From positions 1 to 6,775 of the forward strand of contig JAEZKX010000200.1 of the NCBI GenBank assembly GCA_023436025.1: a stretch of 6,775 nucleotides of DNA, read 5' to 3'. The notes below the pieces were generated by a model that was not told the DNA's origin, ran no database searches, and saw nothing but the letters and a program-made list of their open reading frames with translations. This stretch comes from Pseudomonadota bacterium (lineage in GTDB: Bacteria; Pseudomonadota; Gammaproteobacteria; Burkholderiales; Burkholderiaceae_C). Below, piece by piece: positions 1-5,176 of the stretch. The stretch's first letter is position 1; each line of letters starts with the position of its first letter. The position numbers and the translations under genes are program-made.

Positions 1-419
1 TGCCCGGCCGGCGCTTCCAGGTTGTACTTGGTCAGGCCGGTCGCGACGATGCGCCGGCGCAGGGCCGCGGCGCGGTCCAGCTCCACGGCGTCGAACGCGG
101 CATGCTGCAGCAGGTGCTCCAGGTCGCTGGGCTGGCGGGCATCGAAATGGATGCCGCGCGTGTCCATCACCCAGGACAGCGGCCGCACCAGGTCCGCACC
201 GAGCCCGACGGAGCGCACGAAGCCGTCCTCGGCGCGGATGATCCCGACGCCGGCGGGCAGGCCGGGCGGCGGCGCAGCGGCCCCCCACAGCAGGAGTTGC
301 GCGCCGGGTGGCACCGCGCGGCCCGTGCGCACATGCCGCACGTCGGCGCGACCGGTGAAGGCGCGCACGTGCGCGCGCTTGCGCAACGAGAAGCCGTGGG
401 CGAACAGCGGCGGGTTCAT
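1..419 (-). CDS. KpsC/LipA-family capsule polysaccharide glycosyltransferase, N-terminal part (runs off left edge)
   Basis: Partial gene: 139 codons from the ATG at 419 are visible, then the frame leaves the window still open. The translation starts MNPPLFAHGFSLRKRAHVRA. At about residues 64-80 it shows the family signature EDGFVRSVGLGADLVRP, then PLSWVMDTRGIHFDA (about 80-94), QPSDLEHLL (about 97-104) and IVATGLTKYNL (about 124-133). These blocks are what I know from KpsC/LipA/WcbA proteins, the beta-Kdo transferases that build the poly-Kdo linker on the lipid anchor of ABC-transporter-dependent capsules at the cytoplasmic face of the inner membrane. The start overlaps the stop of the upstream glycosyltransferase gene as ATGA, with no clear Shine-Dalgarno sequence, so translation is probably coupled. 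Full KpsC proteins carry two repeats of this domain; whether this one has one or two cannot be seen. Family assignment is firm, exact reaction inferred. Confidence 0.85.
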   Translation of the reverse strand, partial: MNPPLFAHGFSLRKRAHVRAFTGRADVRHVRTGRAVPPGAQLLLWGAAAPPPGLPAGVGIIRAEDGFVRSVGLGADLVRPLSWVMDTRGIHFDARQPSDLEHLLQHAAFDAVELDRAAALRRRIVATGLTKYNLEAPAG

Positions 420-1585
420 GACAGCTGCGCCAGCAGGCGTTCGACTTGCTCGAAATGGCGGCCCCAGGTGGGCGCCACGAAATCCGCCATGCGATCGAGC
501 TGGGCTTGGCGGCGAGGGCTGCCGGACTGCGCATAGTCGCGCACGGCCTGCGCCCAACCCGGCCCGTCCAGCGGGTCCAGGTAGTCGGGGACCGCTGCGG
601 CGATCTCGCGGAAGACCGGCAGGGGCGAGGCGATCACCGGCGTGCCGAGGGCCAGGGCCTCCACCAGTGGCAGGCCGTAGCCTTCGGCAAAGGAAGGAAA
701 GAGCAGGGCCCGCGCATGGGACAGCCACGTTGCCAGCGCGTCGTCGCCGCAGGCGCCGAGCTCGTGCACGTGGCCGCGCAAGGGCGTGCAGCGCTCCAGC
801 AGATCGATGACGTTTTCGCACTCCCAGCCGCGCTGGCCGATGATGACCAGGTGCGGAGCCCGGGGACCCATCGATTCGACCAGGGCGCGCCAGGCATGCA
901 GCAGCAGCCAGTGGTTCTTGCGCGGCTCGATGGTGCCGAGCACCACGAAGTAGGGAGCGTCCAGTGGCGCGGGGCCCGGCCCGCCCCGCATGGCCGCCGG
1001 AGCGAGCGGCGCGGCCTGCACCGGCGGCAGCGCGAGCCGGTGCCGGGCTGCGAAGCCGGCCAGCTGGTCGGCGGTCTGGGCCGAGTTGGTGAGGACGCCG
1101 GCGGCCGATCCGAGCAGCTGGCGCAGGCGCATGGCGTGCTTGTCGCCTTCGCCGGGCCTGCAGTATTCGGGATGGGTCAGCGGAATCAGGTCGTGCACCA
1201 TGAAGACCGGCCGCACGCCGACCTGGCGCAGCCAGGCCGCGAGGCCCGCGTGTTCCACGTGCGAGTGGCCGTGGTTGAAGTAGACCCGCCGCTTCCCCTG
1301 CTGTGAGGGCCACGGCGGCAGGCAGGCGCGCGCGATGATGCGGCCGGCCGCCTGGCGCAAGCCCGGTCGCGGTTGCAGCAGCAGCGAGAACAGTTCCTGC
1401 GATGCGCCGAAGGGGGCGATGCGCCGCCAGTTCCGCCATTGCAGGACGGCCTGGGCCTGCGCCCCGAAGCGCTCGACATGGGCCAGGCAGACGCGGTCCA
1501 CGCCCGTGGGCAGGCGTCCCTGGCTGGCCCGCCCCAGCAGGCGGCTGATGTCGATGAGGAGGGTGCCACCCTGCGCGTGGGCCAT
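416..1585 (-). CDS. Glycosyltransferase family 4 (GT-B fold), surface polysaccharide synthesis
   Basis: A 389-residue cytosolic glycosyltransferase that would transfer a sugar from a nucleotide donor to the growing polysaccharide or its linker. The C-terminal Glycos_transf_1 domain is clear: strand and loop VVLGTIEPRKNH at about 214-225, LVIIGQRGWE at about 246-255, and the donor-binding FPSFAEGYGLPLVEAL at about 296-311, which contains the EX7E pair E301/E309. The N-terminal acceptor half carries LLIDISRL (9-16) and HDLIPLTHPEYC (131-142), typical of WbaZ/mannosyltransferase-like GT4 enzymes. No signal peptide or membrane segment is visible. The start at 1585 gives the usual N-terminus for this group; a weak GAGG lies only 2 nt before it, and the preceding gene's stop is 4 nt away, so coupling is likely. 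Its stop overlaps the next gene's start. Donor and linkage cannot be read from sequence; with gmd/rmd upstream, GDP-mannose or GDP-rhamnose is a reasonable guess. Confidence 0.93.
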   Translation of the reverse strand: MAHAQGGTLLIDISRLLGRASQGRLPTGVDRVCLAHVERFGAQAQAVLQWRNWRRIAPFGASQELFSLLLQPRPGLRQAAGRIIARACLPPWPSQQGKRRVYFNHGHSHVEHAGLAAWLRQVGVRPVFMVHDLIPLTHPEYCRPGEGDKHAMRLRQLLGSAAGVLTNSAQTADQLAGFAARHRLALPPVQAAPLAPAAMRGGPGPAPLDAPYFVVLGTIEPRKNHWLLLHAWRALVESMGPRAPHLVIIGQRGWECENVIDLLERCTPLRGHVHELGACGDDALATWLSHARALLFPSFAEGYGLPLVEALALGTPVIASPLPVFREIAAAVPDYLDPLDGPGWAQAVRDYAQSGSPRRQAQLDRMADFVAPTWGRHFEQVERLLAQLS

Positions 1586-1589
1586 GGCC

Positions 1590-2795
1590 TCACTGGCCGA
1601 ACGTGCGCACCGTGTTGATCGGCGACAGGACGGATCCGACGATGTTCAGGAACTTCTGGAGTTCCGCCGCCGGGGCGTTGGAGACGTACAGGATGTCCTT
1701 GTTGCGCATGGGGAAGCCCTGGGCCATGAAGAAGGTGGCGGGGTCGCGGAGGTTGACCCGGTAGATGACCGGGATGAGGCCGTCCACGGTCGTGCGCTCC
1801 GGCCGCTGCACGCCCACGAGGCGAGGATCCTCGAAGCGGAAGATGAACACGCCCTCGATGTCGGCGCGATAGTCCGACAGCCCGCCCGCCCGCGCGAGCG
1901 ACTGTGCCAGCGTGATGCCCTGGGCCTCGAAGTTCAGCTCCTCGTTCTTCGAGGTCGCGCCCAGCAGCATCAGGCTGTTGGGCTGGAACAGCACGGTGAC
2001 CACGTCGCCTGCCTGCAGCTGGATGTTCTGCGCCGGGTCGGTGATGATGTTGTCCAACGGCAGCGCCTGCACCCGCGGTACGCGCCGGCCGTTTTCTTCG
2101 ACTTCGCGTGTGATCTGTACCGTGACCTTGCCGACCGGCTGGCGCGTGCCGCCGGCGGCGGCCAGGACGTCGAGCAGGCGCTCCCCACGGGGCGTCAGCG
2201 GCACACGGCTGCTGTTGACCACCTCGCCCACCACGGTGACCGTGCTGGACACGTTGCGCACCACCCGCACCATCACCTGGGGATCGTTCGCCTTCGATTT
2301 GAGGCGGCGCGCGATTTCTTCTTCCACCTGCTGGGTGGTGCGGCCCGCGGCGGTGATGCTGCCGGCGAACGGCATGTTGATGGTCCCGCTGTCGTTCACC
2401 AGCTGCTCCGGCAAGGTGGCCATGCGCGAGCTGCCGCCGGCGAGCCCACGCGTGTCGATGGGCGCGGTGCCGAACAGGGCCGCCGGGGGCGCCTCCCAGA
2501 TCGCCACCTCCAGCACGTCACCGGGACCGATGGTGAAGCCGGGGGCCACCCGCGCGTTGCCGAAGCTGTCGGAGAAAAGGGGCCGGCGCGAGGCCTCCAC
2601 CGATCGGCGCACGATCTCGGCGCTGAGATCGACCAGGACGATGCCCGCCTCGGCGGGGGGCTGCACGGTGCCGGCCCGCACCTCGTTCTTCGTCGGGCCG
2701 GAAGTGGGCAGGCTGCGCCCGATGCTGGTGCAGCCGGCGAGGATCAGCGCTGCGCAAAGGATGAAGGGGAGGGCGGTCTGGCGCTGGAGGAGCAT
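1590..2795 (-). CDS. Outer-membrane polysaccharide export lipoprotein (OPX; Wza/KpsD/CtrA family)
   Basis: A 401-residue exported lipoprotein that should form the periplasmic and outer-membrane channel for polysaccharide. The N-terminus is a lipoprotein signal: basic start, hydrophobic stretch ALPFILCAALI, lipobox LAGC with Cys22 as the lipidated residue, then TSIGRS. The Poly_export domain follows from FTIGPGDVLEVAIWEAP (about 87-103) through INMPFAGSITAAGRT and the DPQVMVRVV strand (about 171-179). Two SLBB-like domains follow: the first from VTVVGEVVNSSRVPL (about 186-200) with LLDVLAAAGG, the second from LMLLGATSKNEELNF (about 275-289) with LAQSLARAGGL; NKDILYVSNAP closes it at about 365-375. 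The last about 25 residues could be the amphipathic helix crossing the outer membrane. Length is close to CtrA/BexD-type proteins. The start at 2795 has no good ribosome site but is the only ATG giving the signal peptide. It lies between rmd and the glycosyltransferase gene in the same operon. Confidence 0.95.
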   Translation of the reverse strand: MLLQRQTALPFILCAALILAGCTSIGRSLPTSGPTKNEVRAGTVQPPAEAGIVLVDLSAEIVRRSVEASRRPLFSDSFGNARVAPGFTIGPGDVLEVAIWEAPPAALFGTAPIDTRGLAGGSSRMATLPEQLVNDSGTINMPFAGSITAAGRTTQQVEEEIARRLKSKANDPQVMVRVVRNVSSTVTVVGEVVNSSRVPLTPRGERLLDVLAAAGGTRQPVGKVTVQITREVEENGRRVPRVQALPLDNIITDPAQNIQLQAGDVVTVLFQPNSLMLLGATSKNEELNFEAQGITLAQSLARAGGLSDYRADIEGVFIFRFEDPRLVGVQRPERTTVDGLIPVIYRVNLRDPATFFMAQGFPMRNKDILYVSNAPAAELQKFLNIVGSVLSPINTVRTFGQ

Positions 2796-2816
2796 GCTTG
2801 GGCGGGGGGATGGGCG

Positions 2817-3752
2817 CTATCGAGTCGCAAGCGCGGTGGCTGCGCCCGGCCCCGCATCGAGCATCCAGCGCAGCGTATCGCGCAGCGGTATGTCGGCAAC
2901 CGGCCCGATCACCGATTCGAGTGCGGAGCGGTCGCCCCGCAGGACATTGACCTCCTTGGCCCGCACGAAGGCAGGATTGACACGGATCTCCATCGATCGG
3001 CCGGTGATCTCCCGCACCATGTCGAGGACCTGCCGCAGGGTCCAGGCCTGGCCGGAGCAGATGTTCAGCGTCTGGCCGCGGCTGGCAGGAGCCTCCAGCA
3101 GGCGCCGGTAGCAGTTCACGATGGTTCGCACGTCGGAGAAGTCACGTGCGACATCGATGTTTCCGAGCTCGATCGCCGCAGCGCCGCGCAGCGCGTGGGC
3201 CACGATCTTCGGGATCAGGAAGTGCTCGGCCTGGCCTGCGCCCGTGTAGTTGAAGGGGCGCGACACGACCAGGGGCAGCCGGTCCGCGTAGAGCTTCGCC
3301 ACGTACTCCATGGCGAGCTTGCTGACGGCGTAGTCGTTGACCGGCGCGGGCGGATGCGACTCGACGATGGGGCCCGAGGTCTGCGCATTGCCGTAGATGT
3401 TGGCGCTGCTTGCCAGCAAGGTGAGTTCCGGCGGACTGGGCAGGGCGACGAGCGCGTCCAGCAGGTTGCAGGTGCCCATGATGTTCACGCGGTAGATGTC
3501 TTCGGCGCTGCCGTGCGCCACGAACGCGACGGCCGCCAGGTGGACCACCAGCTGCGGCTCGACCCGCGCAACGGCGGCGGCGAGCGCGGGTGCATCGAGC
3601 AGGTCCACTCTCACCATGCTCGCGGGAAAGGGGACGTCGGCCTGCGCCGGCCCCGAAACCAGGCCGATCACCTCGTAGTCCGCCTGCGCGAGCTCATGCG
3701 CCAGGTACCGGCCCGTGAACCCCGCCGCACCGGTGACCAGAACCTTGCGCAT
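2817..3752 (-). CDS. rmd: GDP-6-deoxy-D-mannose reductase (Rmd-like), extended SDR family
   Basis: A 311-residue NAD(P)-dependent short-chain dehydrogenase of the extended type. It should reduce the 4-keto group of GDP-4-keto-6-deoxy-D-mannose made by the adjacent Gmd, giving GDP-D-rhamnose. Visible signs: Rossmann glycine motif VTGAAGFTGRYL (6-17), HLAAVAFV (71-78), serine-rich LLASSANIYG (112-121), catalytic YAVSK with Tyr141 and Lys145, RPFNYTGAGQ (165-174), which closely matches the RPFNHTGPGQ block of Rmd enzymes, and the RDFSDVRTIV segment (203-212). The gene starts 5 nt after the gmd stop; GAAGG overlapping that stop lies very close to the ATG. The pairing with gmd is the main support for substrate. 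Alternatives are GDP-L-fucose synthase (less likely from the motifs) or WcbJ-like reduction of a GDP-4-keto-6-deoxyheptose; sequence reading alone does not separate the last from Rmd. Confidence 0.85.
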   Translation of the reverse strand: MRKVLVTGAAGFTGRYLAHELAQADYEVIGLVSGPAQADVPFPASMVRVDLLDAPALAAAVARVEPQLVVHLAAVAFVAHGSAEDIYRVNIMGTCNLLDALVALPSPPELTLLASSANIYGNAQTSGPIVESHPPAPVNDYAVSKLAMEYVAKLYADRLPLVVSRPFNYTGAGQAEHFLIPKIVAHALRGAAAIELGNIDVARDFSDVRTIVNCYRRLLEAPASRGQTLNICSGQAWTLRQVLDMVREITGRSMEIRVNPAFVRAKEVNVLRGDRSALESVIGPVADIPLRDTLRWMLDAGPGAATALATR

Positions 3753-3757
3753 GGCCT

Positions 3758-4807
3758 TCAGAAGGAGGCTCCACGTTCATTGCGACGAATGTCGGCCTCC
3801 ACCATGGATTGCGTCAGCTGCTCGAGCGTGGTCCGCGCCTCCCAGTCCAGATCGCGTTTGGCCTTCTCGGGGTTGCCGATCAGGATCTCGACCTCCGCTG
3901 GCCGGTAGAAGCGCGGATTCACGCGCACCAGCGTCTTGCCCGACCTGCGCTCGATGGCGATCTCGCGATCGCCGCTGCCGCAGAACTCGAGGTCGAAGCC
4001 CGCGGCGTCGCCTGCCAGCCGTACGAAGTCGCGCACCGTAACCGTCCGGTTGGTGGCCAGCACATAGGTATCGGGCTGTTGCGCCTGCAGGATGCGCCAC
4101 ATGCCTTCGACGTATTCCTTGGCGAAACCCCAGTCGCGCCTGGCATCGAGGTTGCCCAGTTCCAGCACGTCCAGCATTCCGAGCTTGATCTTCGCGAACG
4201 TGTCGGTGATCTTGCGCGTGACGAACTCACGGCCCCGCAGCGGACTTTCGTGGTTGAACAGAATCCCGCTGCTGCCGAAGATGCCGTAGCTCTCGCGGTA
4301 GTTGATCGTCATCCAGTGTGCGTAGAGCTTGGCGACGCCGTACGGGCTGCGCGGGTAGAAGGGCGTGTCCTCCGCCTGCGGAATGGCCTGGACCTTGCCG
4401 AACATCTCGGAGGTGCTTGCCTGGTAGAAGCGGATCGTGCTGTCGACGATGCGGATCGCTTCCAGCAGGTTGGCGGCGCCCAGCCCGGTGATGGCCCCGG
4501 TGGCGATCGGCTGCTCGAAGGAGACACCCACGAAGCTTTGCGCCGCCAGGTTGTAGACCTCGCGCGCCTGCGTGCTCTGCAGAAGACGCACGCAGGCACC
4601 GAGGTCCGTCAGGTCGAGTTCGACCAGGTGCAAGTTGGAACGTCGTGCGATACCGAGCTCTTCAACGCGCCAGAAATTGACAGAACTGGTGCGCCGGTAA
4701 GTACCGAAAACGACGTACCCTTTTCCGAGCAGTAGCTCAGCGAGATAGGCGCCGTCCTGACCCGTGATTCCAGTGATGAGTGCAGTACGCTTAATGTCGT
4801 GTTGCAT
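3758..4807 (-). CDS. gmd: GDP-mannose 4,6-dehydratase
   Basis: A 349-residue extended SDR that removes water from GDP-D-mannose to give GDP-4-keto-6-deoxy-D-mannose, using bound NADP. Motifs are almost textbook: ALITGITGQDGAYLAELLL (9-27) with the GxxGxxG dinucleotide loop, TYRRTSSVNFWR (36-47) with the arginines that select NADP, NLAAQSFVGVSF (86-97), the active-site STSEMFG (131-137), catalytic YGVAK with Tyr156/Lys160, NHESPLRG (185-192), LGNLDARRDWG (217-227) and the C-terminal FYRPAEVEILIGNPEKA (300-316). I chose the ATG at 4807 because only about seven residues then precede the first beta strand, as in the family. The frame is open back to 5032, but that 75-residue extension is unlike any Gmd and falls in A+T-richer sequence. 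No clear Shine-Dalgarno precedes 4807 or the next upstream ATG at 4834, so the exact start is less sure. First gene of the minus-strand operon. A GDP-mannoheptose dehydratase (WcbK-like) is the alternative. Confidence 0.94.
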   Translation of the reverse strand: MQHDIKRTALITGITGQDGAYLAELLLGKGYVVFGTYRRTSSVNFWRVEELGIARRSNLHLVELDLTDLGACVRLLQSTQAREVYNLAAQSFVGVSFEQPIATGAITGLGAANLLEAIRIVDSTIRFYQASTSEMFGKVQAIPQAEDTPFYPRSPYGVAKLYAHWMTINYRESYGIFGSSGILFNHESPLRGREFVTRKITDTFAKIKLGMLDVLELGNLDARRDWGFAKEYVEGMWRILQAQQPDTYVLATNRTVTVRDFVRLAGDAAGFDLEFCGSGDREIAIERRSGKTLVRVNPRFYRPAEVEILIGNPEKAKRDLDWEARTTLEQLTQSMVEADIRRNERGASF

Positions 4808-5065
4808 GACTGGACCGAAAGGAGCACAGCGCATCCGGCGCAGCGGAAAGTTGGAAATCTGAAGCGTTTGTACATTCTTCAGAAGACAAACAAAACAGTA
4901 ATCCGTGGCGAGCTGACTGTGCCACAATTTCATTAAGCAAGCGCTGCTTTTGGTACGTTCGGTCGACGAGAAAGACGTGTAAAGCTTTGCAGGCTTCTCA
5001 TCCGTTTCACTCCAGCGCGACCGTTTAACCAAGTCGACGATCCTTGCTAGGCCTTTTCCTTAAGT

Positions 5066-5095
5066 TTGTGTGAGTTCATCGATGAACCGTATCCG
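5066..5095 (+). promoter_or_regulatory. Weak candidate sigma-70 promoter for the FkbM gene
   Basis: TTGTGT (5066-5071) and TATCCG (5090-5095) are spaced by 18 bases and point towards the plus-strand gene. Each hexamer matches the consensus at only three of six positions, though these are the most conserved ones (TTG, TAT). It would start transcription near 5102, leaving a leader of about 75 nt before the chosen start codon. Support is weak and positional; it is listed because the perfect palindrome sits exactly in its spacer. Confidence 0.2.
5074..5087. repeat. Perfect 14-bp palindrome, possible operator
   Basis: GTTCATCGATGAAC reads identically on both strands with no spacer. It lies in the non-coding divergent region, about 90 bases before the FkbM start and about 270 bases before gmd. 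Symmetry of this size suits a dimeric DNA-binding regulator, and its place between the weak -35 and -10 boxes would suit repression. The palindrome is seen directly; its role is inference. Confidence 0.4.
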
Positions 5096-5164
5096 GGCGC
5101 ATGCACCATGCAACTTTTCGCGCCACGCAGCGACGGGTGGTCACGCATGGGCGCTTCTTCACGC

Positions 5165-5168
5165 GAGG
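5165..5168 (+). promoter_or_regulatory. Ribosome binding site deciding the FkbM start
   Basis: GAGG lies 8 nt before the ATG at 5177. The two other in-frame ATGs upstream, at 5108 and 5147, have no comparable site (only a loose GGTGG before 5147), and the conserved FkbM N-terminus begins right after 5177, so this site supports the shorter start. Confidence 0.5.
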
Positions 5169-5176
5169 CGGGGCTG

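Larger units (their letters stand above)
4808..5176. promoter_or_regulatory. Divergent intergenic control region between gmd operon and FkbM gene
   Basis: About 370 bases without a convincing gene, lying between two transcription units that point away from each other, so it must hold the promoters of both unless these start further away. The composition drops sharply: 4861-4980 counts to about 46 % G+C by hand, far below the flanking coding DNA, with A/T runs such as ACAAACAAAACAG. I looked for near-consensus sigma-70 boxes on both strands and found only weak ones, none toward gmd that I would mark. I saw no sigma-54 box, RfaH ops/JUMPstart element (GGCGGTAG), tRNA or terminator hairpin. A perfect 14-bp palindrome at 5074-5087 is the only strong small-scale structure. 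Confidence 0.6.

Noticed and set aside
22..810. 262-codon plus-strand frame
   Set aside because: Overlaps the KpsC-like and glycosyltransferase genes antisense and is Arg/Pro/Ser low-complexity.
1335..3908. 857-codon open frame on the plus strand
   Set aside because: It lies antisense to four minus-strand genes with clear family motifs; its translation is His/Arg/Ala/Gly-rich with no recognisable domain. It is open only because of G+C-rich codon bias.
3809..4735. 308-codon plus-strand frame
   Set aside because: Antisense shadow of gmd with no recognisable domain.
4876..4886. Small inverted repeat TCTTC-A-GAAGA
   Set aside because: Arms of only five bases with a one-base centre and no extension; too short for a terminator and weak as an operator.
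4900..4932. TGGCAC on the minus strand as a possible sigma-54 element
   Set aside because: The required GC/TTGC element is not at the right distance downstream.
4808..5032. 75-residue N-terminal extension of gmd back to ATG 5032
   Set aside because: It has no similarity to known Gmd N-termini, lies in A+T-richer sequence, and the dinucleotide-binding strand begins only after the ATG at 4807.
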